DNA from: Streptococcus peroris ATCC 700780
GTDB lineage: Bacteria; Bacillota; Bacilli; Lactobacillales; Streptococcaceae
DNA: 52,110 nt
Reading direction: 5' to 3'
NCBI RefSeq assembly: GCF_000187585.1
Contig: NZ_GL732463.1
Span: 92,694-144,803, forward strand
Positions 7,724 through 16,282 of the stretch are shown one piece after another; position 1 is the stretch's first letter, and each line of letters begins with the position of its first letter. A program made the position numbers and the translations under genes. The notes beneath the pieces are model-generated. The model was not told where the DNA came from. It made no database searches and worked only from the letters and a program-made list of their open reading frames with translations.

Positions 7724-8444
7724 TTTGCTAGGATTTTTAGGAGTGCTGTCCATCTGGCAGTTGGCAGGGTTATTTCAGCTTTTGCCTAAGTTTATCCTAC
7801 CAACCCCACTTGAAATCCTTCAGTCTTTTGTTCGAGATAGAGAGTTTCTTTGGTACCATAGTTGGGCAACCTTGAGAGTTGCTTTGCTAGGTTTGATTTT
7901 AGGAGTTGTGATTGCCTGCATTATGGCGATTTTAATGGACAGCTTATCTTGGCTGAATGATTTGATTTATCCCATGATGGTGGTTGTCCAGACCATACCG
8001 ACAATTGCCATAGCCCCTATCCTAGTTTTATGGTTGGGTTATGGAATCTTGCCCAAGATTGTCTTGATTATCTTGACGACAACCTTCCCTATTATCGTCA
8101 GTATTCTAGATGGATTTAGGCATTGTGACAAGGATATGCTGACCTTGTTTAGTCTGATGCGAGCAAATCCTTGGCAAATTCTGTGGCATTTTAAAATCCC
8201 GGTCAGCCTGCCCTACTTTTATGCAGGACTTAGGGTCAGTGTTTCCTACGCCTTTATCACAACAGTTGTGTCTGAGTGGTTGGGAGGCTTTGAAGGACTA
8301 GGTGTCTACATGATTCAGTCCAAGAAACTGTTTCAGTATGATACCATGTTTGCCATTATTATTTTGGTATCGCTTATCAGCCTGCTGGGTATGAAATTAG
8401 TCGATATCAGTGAAAAATATGTGATTAAATGGAAACGTACATAA
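7686..8444 (+). CDS. thiX: ABC transporter permease for thiamine precursor
   Basis: About 252 residues with several hydrophobic helices and a BPD-type permease loop (EWLGGFEGLGVYM), the conserved segment that contacts the ATPase. It belongs to the nitrate/sulfonate/taurine/THI5-like permease group. The start is uncertain: TTG 7683, ATG 7686 and ATG 7707 are all in frame; TAGGAGAG at 7665-7672 favours one of the first two. The coding region overlaps the end of the preceding gene by 38 bases. With the following lipoprotein and ATPase it forms one importer under the TPP riboswitch, consistent with the ThiXYZ hydroxymethylpyrimidine-precursor system. The substrate is inferred from the riboswitch and binding-protein family. 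Confidence 0.82.
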   Translation: MRNLKNIMRRHISLLGFLGVLSIWQLAGLFQLLPKFILPTPLEILQSFVRDREFLWYHSWATLRVALLGLILGVVIACIMAILMDSLSWLNDLIYPMMVVVQTIPTIAIAPILVLWLGYGILPKIVLIILTTTFPIIVSILDGFRHCDKDMLTLFSLMRANPWQILWHFKIPVSLPYFYAGLRVSVSYAFITTVVSEWLGGFEGLGVYMIQSKKLFQYDTMFAIIILVSLISLLGMKLVDISEKYVIKWKRT

Positions 8445-8481
8445 AATAGAGCGTTTTAGAAAAAGAAAAGAGGAAATATAA

Positions 8482-9489
8482 ATGAAGAAAACATGGAAAG
8501 TGTTTTTAACAATTGTAACAGCTCTTCTAGCTGTCGTGCTTGTGGCTTGTGGCCAAGGAACAGCTTCTAAGGATAACAAAGAAGCAGAACTCAAAAAAAT
8601 TGACTTTATCCTAGACTGGACACCCAATACCAACCATACAGGGCTTTATGTAGCTAAGGAAAAAGGCTACTTCAAGGAAGCTGGGGTGGATGTTGATTTG
8701 AAATTGCCACCAGAAGAAAGCTCATCAGACTTGGTCATCAATGGTAAAGCACCTTTTGCGGTTTACTTCCAAGACTACATGGCTAAGAAATTGGAAAAAG
8801 GAGCAGGTATTACTGCCGTTGCAGCGATTGTTGAGCACAATACATCAGGAATCATTTCTCGTAAGTCTGACAATATCAATAGTCCTAAAGACTTGGTTGG
8901 TAAGAAATACGGTACTTGGAACGACCCAACAGAACTAGCGATGTTGAAAACCTTGGTAGAATCTCAAGGTGGGGATTTTGACAAAGTTGAAAAAGTGCCA
9001 AATAATGATTCAAACTCAGTGACACCAATTGCCAATGGAGTTTTTGATACTGCTTGGATTTACTATGGTTGGGACGGCATTCTTGCCAAATCTCAAGGCG
9101 TGGACGCTAACTTTATGTACTTGAAAGACTATGTCAAAGAGTTTGACTACTATTCACCAGTCATCATCGCAAATAATGATTATTTGAAAAATAATAAAGA
9201 AGAAGCTAAGAAAGTCGTTCAAGCCATCAAAAAAGGTTATCAATACGCTATGGAACACCCAGAAGAAGCCGCAGATATCCTCATCAAAAATGCACCTGAA
9301 CTCAAGGAAAAACGTGATTTTGTCATTGAATCTCAAAAGTACTTATCAAAAGAATATGCAAGTGATAAAGAAAAATGGGGTCAATTTGACCCTGCCCGCT
9401 GGAATGCTTTTTACAAGTGGGATAAGGATAATGGGATCCTTAAAGAAGATTTGACAGACAAAGGATTTACCAACGAATTTGTAAAATAA
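8482..9489 (+). CDS. thiY: Substrate-binding lipoprotein, NMT1/THI5-like
   Basis: The 335-residue precursor has a lipoprotein signal (hydrophobic core then LVACG, lipobox cysteine at about residue 23) and an NMT1/THI5-like solute-binding domain. DFILDWTPNTNHTGLYVAKEKGYF is diagnostic in pattern: WTPN-TNH-GLYVA-GYF. The family binds pyrimidine precursors of thiamine such as formylaminopyrimidine. It lies 37 bases after the permease and shares one base with the ATPase gene (TAATG). It would be anchored outside the membrane and hand ligand to the permease. It is regulated through the upstream TPP riboswitch. Confidence 0.88.
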   Translation: MKKTWKVFLTIVTALLAVVLVACGQGTASKDNKEAELKKIDFILDWTPNTNHTGLYVAKEKGYFKEAGVDVDLKLPPEESSSDLVINGKAPFAVYFQDYMAKKLEKGAGITAVAAIVEHNTSGIISRKSDNINSPKDLVGKKYGTWNDPTELAMLKTLVESQGGDFDKVEKVPNNDSNSVTPIANGVFDTAWIYYGWDGILAKSQGVDANFMYLKDYVKEFDYYSPVIIANNDYLKNNKEEAKKVVQAIKKGYQYAMEHPEEAADILIKNAPELKEKRDFVIESQKYLSKEYASDKEKWGQFDPARWNAFYKWDKDNGILKEDLTDKGFTNEFVK

Positions 9490-10217
9490 TGACAGAAATT
9501 AGACTAGAACATGTAAGCTATGCTTACGATAATGAAAAGATTTTAGAGGATATTAACCTACAGGTAACTTCAGGTGAAGTGGTTTCTATCCTAGGCCCCA
9601 GTGGTGTTGGAAAGACAACCCTCTTTAACCTGATTGCAGGAATTTTAGAAGTTCAGTCAGGGAGAATTGTGCTTGACGGAGAGGAAAATCCTAAGGGGCG
9701 CGTGAGTTATATGTTGCAAAAGGATTTGCTCCTGGAACATAAGACAGTGCTTGGCAATATTATCCTGCCACTTTTGATACAAAAGGTGAATAAAGCAGAA
9801 GCTATTGCTCGCGCAGATGAAATCCTGGCTACCTTTCAGTTGACGTCGGTACGGGATAAGTATCCTCATGAGCTTAGCGGCGGGATGCGCCAGCGCGTTG
9901 CCTTGCTTCGTACCTATCTTTTTGGGCATAAGCTCTTTCTTCTGGACGAGGCCTTTAGTGCTTTGGATGAGATGACTAAGATGGAACTCCATGCTTGGTA
10001 TCTGGAGATTCACAAGCAACTAGGTTTGACGACACTCATCATTACGCATAGTATCGAGGAAGCTCTCAATCTTAGTGACCGAATCTATATCTTGAAAAAT
10101 AGGCCTGGGCAGATTGTTTCTGAAATCAAACTCGACTGGTCTGAAGATCAAGACAAGGAAGTTCAGAAAATTGCTTATAAACGCCAGATTTTAGCGGAAT
10201 TGGGCATTGAACCATAA
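9489..10217 (+). CDS. thiZ: ABC transporter ATP-binding protein for thiamine precursor
   Basis: The 242-residue ATPase has Walker A GPSGVGKTT (about residues 36-44), Q-loop MLQKDLLL, signature LSGGMRQR, Walker B LFLLDEAFSALD, and the switch histidine in IITHSIEEA. It is of the nitrate/sulfonate/taurine class that pairs with NMT1-type binding proteins. The start overlaps the stop of the binding protein by one base. It is the last gene of the riboswitch operon and is followed by a strong bidirectional terminator. Confidence 0.88.
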   Translation: MTEIRLEHVSYAYDNEKILEDINLQVTSGEVVSILGPSGVGKTTLFNLIAGILEVQSGRIVLDGEENPKGRVSYMLQKDLLLEHKTVLGNIILPLLIQKVNKAEAIARADEILATFQLTSVRDKYPHELSGGMRQRVALLRTYLFGHKLFLLDEAFSALDEMTKMELHAWYLEIHKQLGLTTLIITHSIEEALNLSDRIYILKNRPGQIVSEIKLDWSEDQDKEVQKIAYKRQILAELGIEP

Positions 10218-10222
10218 CTCAA

Positions 10223-10259
10223 AAAACTTCGGTACACTATTAATGATACCGAAGTTTTA
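10223..10259 (+). terminator. Bidirectional terminator between convergent genes
   Basis: AAACTTCGGTA and TACCGAAGTTT form an 11-bp perfect stem with A/T tracts on both sides, so it can stop the thi operon (+) and the convergent broken gene (-). Confidence 0.85.
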
Positions 10260-10299
10260 TTTTTATATAGTTTATGATGTGATAGTGTGGACGAATCCT

Positions 10300-10853
10300 T
10301 TATTCTAATCCCATTGCAACTTTAGAGATGAGTAGGAAAGAACCATCTTCTTGTTTATCGAAGGTAAGAGTGACAGACTGGATATTATTACCTGTTGATA
10401 CATAAGAAATCACTTTGTTTTCGCGGTCCTTTTTCTTGGTTGTACTTTCTTTTGATGGTTTTCCGTGTTCTTTTATGACATCCTCATAGTTGGTACCACC
10501 AGCACCTTGCTTGAGAATATCACCTTGCTTCAGAGCATCGAATTGCGCTTTTGTCCATGTAAATTCGCCACCTTCGGCTTGTTTTGTAGCTTGAGCAGCA
10601 TTCTTTCGGATTTGATTATAGATAACTTGACTACCCACGGCAAAAACAATAGATGTTACAGCAAGAACGGTACCGATAATAGCTAGTAATTTTTTATTTT
10701 AAGGTTTATAAATAAGCCAACGACACCGAGGATAAGTGCAAGGATAGCGATTAAGAATGAAATTTGGTTGATACCGGGAATCCAAGAACCAAGAAGTGCA
10801 ATAGCACCTAAAACAATGGCTAGGATACCAAAAATTTTGTTTTCCTGTTTCAT
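10300..10853 (-). pseudogene. DUF4190-like membrane protein gene, split by a one-base frameshift
   Basis: Read on the minus strand, ATG at 10853 starts a 56-residue frame with two hydrophobic helices (FGILAIVLGAIALLG and SFLIAILALILGVVGLF) that ends at TAG 10683-10685. A second frame continues immediately (LLAIIGTVLAVTSIVFAVGSQ...) and runs to 10300. Adding one A to the A4 run at 10697-10700 would join them into one ORF of about 184 residues with three membrane helices and a soluble C-terminal domain. AGAAAGG precedes the start. The fusion resembles small DUF4190-type streptococcal membrane proteins. Either a genuine inactivation, phase variation at the A-run, or a sequencing error would explain it. 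Function unknown. Confidence 0.75.
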
Positions 10854-10921
10854 GATGAAACCTTTCTCAGCTTTTATTGTGAATCAGAATTTGCACATAC
10901 TTTCTAGGCTTCATAGATTCT

Positions 10922-10968
10922 ATAAGGGTTTGAAAACCTTATAAGAAATATGAACTGTTTTTATTATA
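10922..10968 (-). promoter_or_regulatory. Promoter and leader hairpin of the broken membrane protein gene
   Basis: On the minus strand TGGTATAAT (-10 at 10963-10968) is an extended -10; the -35 is weak. The roughly 105-base leader contains an inverted repeat ATAAGG/CCTTAT (10922-10942). The rest of the intergenic stretch 10969-11059 shows no clear feature. Confidence 0.5.
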
Positions 10969-11059
10969 CCATAATGAAGAAATATGTTCATTTGGGAGGG
11001 GGAGAGTGGCTTGCTGGAGTGAAGAGGTTCAAAGAAAAATAGATAGTCAAGCTAGACTT

Positions 11060-11124
11060 AAGTGATAATCATTTTAAAGTCAGTTGTATCAAGGCTTTAG
11101 GCCTTCTAAGTTGACTTATCACTT
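11060..11124. repeat. Nested inverted repeat upstream of ctsR
   Basis: Three nested pairs share one axis: AAGTGATAA/TTATCACTT (11060-11068 / 11116-11124), AGTCA/TGACT (11078-11082 / 11112-11116) and AAGGC/GCCTT (11091-11095 / 11101-11105). The right arm contains the -35 hexamer of ctsR. It may be a regulatory cruciform or terminator-like element, or a small decayed mobile repeat. Confidence 0.5.
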
Positions 11125-11139
11125 GTGAAATGTTACTAT
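11111..11139 (+). promoter_or_regulatory. ctsR-clpC promoter
   Basis: TTGACT (11111-11116), a 17-base spacer and TACTAT (11134-11139) form a good promoter directly upstream of the CtsR operator. Confidence 0.7.
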
Positions 11140-11156
11140 AGTCAAAGATAGTCAAG
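11140..11156 (+). promoter_or_regulatory. CtsR operator
   Basis: AGTCAAA-GAT-AGTCAAG matches the heptad direct repeat recognised by CtsR (A/GGTCAAA-NAN-A/GGTCAAA) with one mismatch at the last base. It covers the expected transcription start, so CtsR would repress its own operon. Confidence 0.88.
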
Positions 11157-11180
11157 GTTAATAGAAGGAGGTGGCATACG

Positions 11181-11639
11181 ATGAGATTTAAAAATACATC
11201 TGATCATATTGAAGCATATATCAAGGCTATTTTAGAGCAGTCTGGCATCGTGGAATTGCAACGTAGCCAGTTAGCGGACACCTTTCAGGTCGTGCCTAGC
11301 CAAATTAATTATGTCATCAAAACGCGTTTTACAGAGAGTAGAGGGTATCTAGTTGAGAGCAAGCGAGGTGGCGGAGGTTATATTCGTATTGGGCGGATAG
11401 AATTTTCTAATCATCATGAAATGCTTCGGGATTTATTGTACTCAGTCGATGAAGAAGTGAGCCAAGATATTTATGAAGATGTTTTGAAGCTTTTATTTGA
11501 GCAAGAATTACTGACACGTCAAGAGATGAATTTGCTATTATCTGTGGCGACTGACCGAGTTTTGGGTGAGGGAGCTTCCTTCACCCGTGCAAATATGCTA
11601 CGTCAGCTATTACAAGAGGTTGATAGAAAAGGAAAATAA
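11181..11639 (+). CDS. ctsR: CtsR, class III heat-shock repressor
   Basis: The 152-residue protein is CtsR, the heat-sensitive dimeric repressor of clp and other stress genes. The N-terminal winged-helix part includes SQINYVIKTRF, and the glycine-rich wing SKRGGGGYIRI is the family hallmark that contacts DNA and senses temperature. AAGGAGG precedes ATG 11181. A CtsR operator overlaps its promoter, and clpC begins seven bases after its stop, the usual ctsR-clpC operon. The mcsA and mcsB genes found between them in Bacillus are absent, as is normal for streptococci, so CtsR control here does not use the McsB arginine kinase from this locus. Confidence 0.96.
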   Translation: MRFKNTSDHIEAYIKAILEQSGIVELQRSQLADTFQVVPSQINYVIKTRFTESRGYLVESKRGGGGYIRIGRIEFSNHHEMLRDLLYSVDEEVSQDIYEDVLKLLFEQELLTRQEMNLLLSVATDRVLGEGASFTRANMLRQLLQEVDRKGK

Positions 11640-11646
11640 CGAAACT

Positions 11647-14079
11647 ATGAATGAATCGAAAGCATTGAGAGAGTGTATTGAAAGTGCCCGCTTAGTTGCT
11701 AGCCATTTTGGTGGGAGGTATTTAGAGTCTTGGCACCTACTGATCGCCATGGCAAATCATAGCTACAGTGTAGCGGGAGCCACTTTGAACGAATTCCCTT
11801 ATGAGATTGATCGTTTAGAGGAGGTCGCTGTTGAGCTGACAGAAACGAACTACAGTGATTCAGAAGATTATCAAGAACTTCCTTTTTCACATCGTTTGAA
11901 GATTTTGTTTGTAGAGGCAGAGTATATTGCGTCCACTGTGCATGCTAAGACTTTAGGGACCGAGCATATCCTTTATGCAATCTTACATGATGGCAATGCC
12001 CTAGCTACCCGGATTTTAGAAAAAGCAGGATTTTCATATGAAGACCAGAAGGACCAAGTTAGGATTGCATCCCTTCGCCGTAACCTTGAGGCGCGTGCTG
12101 GTTGGACAAAAGAAGATTTAAAGGCTCTGCGTCAGCGCCACCGTTCAGTAGCAGATAAGCAAAATTCGATGGCCAATATGATGGGCATGCCTCAAACTAC
12201 AAGCGGTGGTTTGGAAGATTACACTCATGACCTTACAGAGCAAGCTCGTTCAGGCAAATTGGAACCAGTTATCGGGCGTGACCAAGAAATTTCTCGTATG
12301 ATTCAAATCTTGAGTCGTAAGACCAAAAATAATCCAGTTCTTGTTGGAGATGCAGGTGTCGGTAAAACAGCTTTGGCACTTGGCCTTGCGCAGCGTATTG
12401 CTAGTGGGAATGTGCCGGATGAAATGGCTAAGATGCGAGTTTTAGAGCTCGATTTGATGAATGTGGTTGCTGGGACCCGTTTCCGTGGAGACTTTGAAGA
12501 ACGTATGAACAATATCATCAAAGATATCGAGGAAGACGGTAAGGTTATCCTCTTTATCGATGAGCTTCATACCATTATGGGATCAGGAAGCGGGATTGAC
12601 TCGACCTTGGATGCGGCGAATATCCTGAAACCTGCTCTAGCGCGTGGAACTCTGAGAACTGTTGGGGCAACCACTCAGGAAGAATACCAAAAACACATCG
12701 AAAAAGACGCAGCCCTTTCTCGTCGTTTTGCCAAAGTTATGATTGAGGAACCGAGCGTGGCTGATAGTATGGCTATCTTACAAGGATTAAAAGCAACTTA
12801 TGAGAAGCACCACCATGTCCAAATTACAGACGATGCAGTCGAAACAGCTGTTAAAATGGCACATCGCTATTTGACTAGTCGTCACTTGCCAGACTCAGCG
12901 ATTGATCTTTTGGATGAAGCGGCAGCAACTGTTCAAAATAAATCAAAGCACGCTAAAAAAGATGAGTCAGGCTTAACACCTGCAGATAAGGCTTTGATGG
13001 ATGGCAAATGGAAACAAGTAGCTCAGCTCATTTCAAAAGAACAGGAAGTTCCAGTCTATAAAGATCTAGTAAAAGAGTCTGATATTTTGACAACCTTGAG
13101 TCGCTTGTCAGGTATTCCAGTTCAAAAATTGACACAAACGGATGCCAAGAAGTATCTCAACCTTGAAGCTGAACTCCACAAACGTGTTATTGGACAAGAA
13201 CAAGCTGTATCTAGTATCAGTCGTGCCATCCGCCGAAATCAATCTGGTATTCGCAATAACAAACGTCCAATTGGATCCTTTATGTTCCTTGGGCCGACAG
13301 GTGTTGGTAAAACTGAACTGGCTAAAGCCTTGGCAGAAGTTCTCTTTGATGATGAGTCTGCTCTTATCCGCTTTGATATGAGTGAATACATGGAGAAATT
13401 TGCAGCCAGTCGTCTCAATGGAGCTCCTCCAGGTTATGTAGGTTACGAAGAAGGTGGAGAGTTGACCGAGAAGGTTCGTAACAAACCGTACTCAGTCTTG
13501 CTTTTTGATGAGGTAGAAAAGGCACACCCAGATATCTTTAATGTGCTCCTGCAGGTCTTGGATGATGGTGTCTTAACAGACAGTAAGGGTCGCAAGGTTG
13601 ATTTCTCAAATACCATTATTATCATGACGTCAAACCTTGGTGCGACAGCTCTTCGTGATGACAAGACAGTCGGTTTTGGAGCTAAGGATATTCGTTTTGA
13701 TCAGGAAAATATGGAAAAACGGATGTTCGAAGAGTTGAAAAAAACTTACCGCCCAGAGTTTATCAACCGTATTGATGAAAAAGTTGTCTTCCATAGCCTA
13801 TCTAGTCAAGATATGCAAGAAGTGGTTAAGATTATGGTCAAACCATTGATTGCAAGTCTGGCAGAAAAAGGCATTGACTTGAAACTCCAAGTATCTGCCC
13901 TTAAGCTTCTAGCTCAGAAGGGATATGATCCAGAGATGGGAGCTCGCCCACTGCGCAGAACTCTGCAAACAGAAGTAGAAGACAGACTAGCAGAGCTCCT
14001 TCTTACAGGTGAATTGAAAGAAGGTAAGACGCTTAAAATTGGTGTTAAAGCAGGTCAATTGAAATTTGAGATTGCATAA
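11647..14079 (+). CDS. clpC: ClpC, AAA+ unfoldase of the Clp protease
   Basis: The 810-residue Hsp100 ATPase unfolds substrates for ClpP. The N-terminal Clp domain spans about residues 1-145. AAA module 1 has Walker A GDAGVGKT (234-241) and Walker [11 protein letters not shown]; module 2 has Walker A GPTGVGKT (549-556) and [12 protein letters not shown]. The region between them is shorter than the coiled-coil middle domain of Bacillus ClpC (my recollection of the family), so adaptor control may differ. The longer frame beginning at 11566 overlaps ctsR and lacks family similarity; ATG 11647 gives the conserved start and has AAAAGGA upstream. It is cotranscribed with ctsR and therefore under CtsR control. 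Confidence 0.95.
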   Translation: MNESKALRECIESARLVASHFGGRYLESWHLLIAMANHSYSVAGATLNEFPYEIDRLEEVAVELTETNYSDSEDYQELPFSHRLKILFVEAEYIASTVHAKTLGTEHILYAILHDGNALATRILEKAGFSYEDQKDQVRIASLRRNLEARAGWTKEDLKALRQRHRSVADKQNSMANMMGMPQTTSGGLEDYTHDLTEQARSGKLEPVIGRDQEISRMIQILSRKTKNNPVLVGDAGVGKTALALGLAQRIASGNVPDEMAKMRVLELDLMNVVAGTRFRGDFEERMNNIIKDIEEDGKVILFIDELHTIMGSGSGIDSTLDAANILKPALARGTLRTVGATTQEEYQKHIEKDAALSRRFAKVMIEEPSVADSMAILQGLKATYEKHHHVQITDDAVETAVKMAHRYLTSRHLPDSAIDLLDEAAATVQNKSKHAKKDESGLTPADKALMDGKWKQVAQLISKEQEVPVYKDLVKESDILTTLSRLSGIPVQKLTQTDAKKYLNLEAELHKRVIGQEQAVSSISRAIRRNQSGIRNNKRPIGSFMFLGPTGVGKTELAKALAEVLFDDESALIRFDMSEYMEKFAASRLNGAPPGYVGYEEGGELTEKVRNKPYSVLLFDEVEKAHPDIFNVLLQVLDDGVLTDSKGRKVDFSNTIIIMTSNLGATALRDDKTVGFGAKDIRFDQENMEKRMFEELKKTYRPEFINRIDEKVVFHSLSSQDMQEVVKIMVKPLIASLAEKGIDLKLQVSALKLLAQKGYDPEMGARPLRRTLQTEVEDRLAELLLTGELKEGKTLKIGVKAGQLKFEIA

Positions 14080-14153
14080 AACAAAAACTAGGATACTCTA
14101 GTACTTGTAGATAGAAAGCCTTCATTGCCATCAATGCAGAAAGGAAGTAGAAG

Positions 14154-14927
14154 ATGATGAATCAAACTATTCCAACCGGGATGACAGAAAAAGAGTACTT
14201 TGAAGTTCATGCTAGTCAAGCTGAATTTTTAGACTGGTACCACAAGCAAGCACTCCCTCAGTACGAAAAACCAAGCGTGACTGTGGATATGGTAGCCTAT
14301 TGCTTTGTAGAAGAGAAAATGAAACTCTTTCTGATTCGTCGGAAGGCACATCCTTTTCAAAATTGTTTAGCGCTAGTTGGCGGGTTTATGGATAAAGGGG
14401 AAGATGCTGCCCATGCTTGTCAACGTGAGGTTAAAGAAGAAATCAATCTTGAACTTCCCTTAGAAAAAATTGAACAGTTAGTAACGGTATCGACTCCTGG
14501 TCGTGATCCCAGAGGTTGGACAGTTACCATTGCCCACTTGGTTTATCTACCGAACCGAGCGATTGACTTGGTCCAGGCTGGAGACGATGCAAAAGAAGTC
14601 GTTCTTGTAGATGTTGATTTTCACACAGGTAAGTGTTATTTGGATGGAAGAGAACTGAAAGAGAAAGACTTTGCATTTGACCACTTATCCATTATTCAAA
14701 CATCCATCAAGAAGATTCAAAAAGCTATCGACTATGACCCTTGTTTCCTTTATCTACTAGAGGATGAGTTCACAGTGGATGACGGCCTAGCTCTCATTGA
14801 GACTCTATGCCCAGAGAAATCCTGTACAAGTGATAGTTTCTTAGAGAAATATGGTCATAGCATAGAGGAAGTTGGCTTTAAACGGATTCCTCAGAAGGAA
14901 GTTATCACTATTTATCGATTAAAATAA
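14154..14927 (+). CDS. Nudix hydrolase with C-terminal winged-helix-like domain (NrtR-like)
   Basis: The 257-residue protein has a Nudix box GGFMDKGE-x7-REVKEEINL (roughly residues 81-103), with asparagine in place of the last conserved glycine. The catalytic REVKEE core is intact. The C-terminal 100 residues (from DFAFDHLSII to EVITIYRL) resemble the winged-helix domain found after Nudix domains in NrtR-type regulators and in related ADP-ribose pyrophosphatases. It could therefore be an NAD-metabolism regulator, an ADP-ribose hydrolase, or both. AAAGGAAG precedes ATG 14154. It lies 74 bases after clpC without a convincing terminator between them, so partial read-through is possible. Confidence 0.82.
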   Translation: MMNQTIPTGMTEKEYFEVHASQAEFLDWYHKQALPQYEKPSVTVDMVAYCFVEEKMKLFLIRRKAHPFQNCLALVGGFMDKGEDAAHACQREVKEEINLELPLEKIEQLVTVSTPGRDPRGWTVTIAHLVYLPNRAIDLVQAGDDAKEVVLVDVDFHTGKCYLDGRELKEKDFAFDHLSIIQTSIKKIQKAIDYDPCFLYLLEDEFTVDDGLALIETLCPEKSCTSDSFLEKYGHSIEEVGFKRIPQKEVITIYRLK

Positions 14928-14933
14928 AAAAGT

Positions 14934-14963
14934 GAGGTCGGAAAAATTTCTGGCCTCTTTTTG
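14934..14963 (+). terminator. Terminator after the Nudix gene
   Basis: GAGGTC pairs with GGCCTC (one wobble) around an AT-rich loop, followed by a T-run at 14958-14963. Confidence 0.75.
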
Positions 14964-14977
14964 TTGTTATTTTTTGT

Positions 14978-15208
14978 TTAAGGATGTTTATCTTTTTTAG
15001 GATTACTCATAAAACGAATGAATAAATCTTTGTATTTGTATTTTAAATAATGTTCGTGTAAGTATAGTAGAGACATATAGACAATCATGAAGATTGTGGT
15101 TAAATAAAATAAATCAAATGTAGTCTGGGCATAGCGACTTGCAGACTGATAAGAGCAGAAAGCACCTAAAATTATCCAAGGAAGATATTTGTAATATTTG
15201 CTTGACAT
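14978..15208 (-). CDS. Small two-helix membrane protein, unknown function
   Basis: I do not recognise this 76-residue protein. It starts MSSKYYKYLPW, has two hydrophobic segments (about 10-18 and 34-53) and a very basic tail ending KKDKHP. The start at 15208 is supported by GGAGGTG seven bases upstream; the longer in-frame extension to 15295 has no such site. It is convergent with the Nudix gene. The strong ribosome binding site and compact membrane-protein composition argue that it is real. Nothing nearby indicates a role. Confidence 0.65.
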   Translation of the reverse strand: MSSKYYKYLPWIILGAFCSYQSASRYAQTTFDLFYLTTIFMIVYMSLLYLHEHYLKYKYKDLFIRFMSNPKKDKHP

Positions 15209-15401
15209 AAGTCTACACCTCCAATATCCTATTTCAATTTTATTATAGCTCTTCAAGAAAAAAATGCAAGCGATTACACTTTTAAAAGATAGCATTTCAG
15301 TAGGAAGAATTTTCCTGTTTTTTAAAATTGTTTACGAATAATAGAGATAGGAGAGGAAAAAGAAACAAGTATAAATAAAAACCAAAACCATATATAAATA
15401 G

Positions 15402-15430
15402 TTGACAGATTCAAAAACAAATATTACAAT
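15402..15430 (+). promoter_or_regulatory. Promoter of the Ser-rich lipoprotein
   Basis: TTGACA (15402-15407), a 17-base spacer and TACAAT (15425-15430) closely match consensus. Between 15209 and 15401 I see no other feature. GTTACAAA is repeated at about 15433 and 15468 in the leader. Confidence 0.78.
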
Positions 15431-15483
15431 ATTGTTACAAAAACATTTCTAAAAATTTCAAAAATGTTACAAAGGAGTGTAAA

Positions 15484-16170
15484 ATGAAAAACAAAACTTC
15501 TATCAAATTAATGGCCGCAACTGTACTCGCTTCAACTCTGATATTAGGAGCTTGTGGTAATAAGAAAGAGAACACTGCGAGTGATAGTTCTAGTAAGACA
15601 ACCCAAGCATCTTCTAGTTCTAAGGCAAGTTCTTCAAGTAAAGATAACAAGACTCAGAAGTCATCAACTACATCAGAAAACACTAAGTCGTCATCTTCTG
15701 ATCAGTCAAGGTCTACTGCTAATCAATCGCAAGCAACAACGGCACCAGAAACAAAGCAGAGCCAAGAATCTTCCACTAAGCAAAGCCCTTCTCAAGCTCC
15801 ATCCAATCAACAAGGAACACAAGCAAAACCGAATCAGCCAACTTATGATCCAACAACTGATCGCAAACTTCAAGACAAGCAGGCAGAACATAACAAACGT
15901 TATAAAGGTGTCTTGACCATGGTGGACAAAGATTTTTCGGCTGCAGCTGGAAATTGGAAGGGTGCTAATGGTGAAACAATCACTGTTTCATCAGGTGGTC
16001 AGTTTACAGTAGAATCTGCCGATGGTAAGAAAGAAAACTATTCTATCCAAAGCTATTCTTATACTCTTGATGATGGGAAATACAATGCTGAAGTAGGTGG
16101 TGGAAAAGTCATCCAAATTACAACAGGTGCAGATGGTACGGTATCTAGTGTTGTTTTGATTCAACCATAG
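15484..16170 (+). CDS. Ser/Thr-rich lipoprotein with C-terminal DUF6287-like domain
   Basis: The 228-residue precursor has a lipoprotein signal peptide with lipobox LGAC (C24). A long low-complexity spacer rich in Ser, Thr, Lys and Gln runs from about residue 28 to 120, typical of proteins that must cross the cell wall. The C-terminal 100 residues form a compact domain (AAAGNWKGANGETITV ... GGGKVIQIT ... SSVVLIQP) that resembles the DUF6287 domain of streptococcal lipoproteins; that name is from memory and unchecked. AAAGGAG precedes ATG 15484. It is monocistronic with a near-consensus promoter. Function unknown; a surface-exposed sensor or binding protein is only a guess. Confidence 0.82.
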   Translation: MKNKTSIKLMAATVLASTLILGACGNKKENTASDSSSKTTQASSSSKASSSSKDNKTQKSSTTSENTKSSSSDQSRSTANQSQATTAPETKQSQESSTKQSPSQAPSNQQGTQAKPNQPTYDPTTDRKLQDKQAEHNKRYKGVLTMVDKDFSAAAGNWKGANGETITVSSGGQFTVESADGKKENYSIQSYSYTLDDGKYNAEVGGGKVIQITTGADGTVSSVVLIQP

Positions 16171-16256
16171 AAAGCCGCCTCGCCTCAAATCTTGTCTAGA
16201 CTTAGATTTATAAAAGAGTAGTTCAACTGTTTTTCACTTAATTTCTCTAATAGAAG

Positions 16257-16265
16257 TGGTATAAT
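16257..16265 (+). promoter_or_regulatory. Extended -10 of the DUF1275-like gene
   Basis: TGGTATAAT at 16257-16265 is a perfect extended -10. It ends two bases before ATG 16268, so transcription would start inside that ATG's codons; this argues for a later start codon. Confidence 0.65.
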
Positions 16266-16282
16266 AAATGAATCGAAAGGGA

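Noticed and set aside
14080..14153. Terminator after clpC
   Set aside because: ACTAG/CTAGT is only a 5-bp stem and has no T-run.
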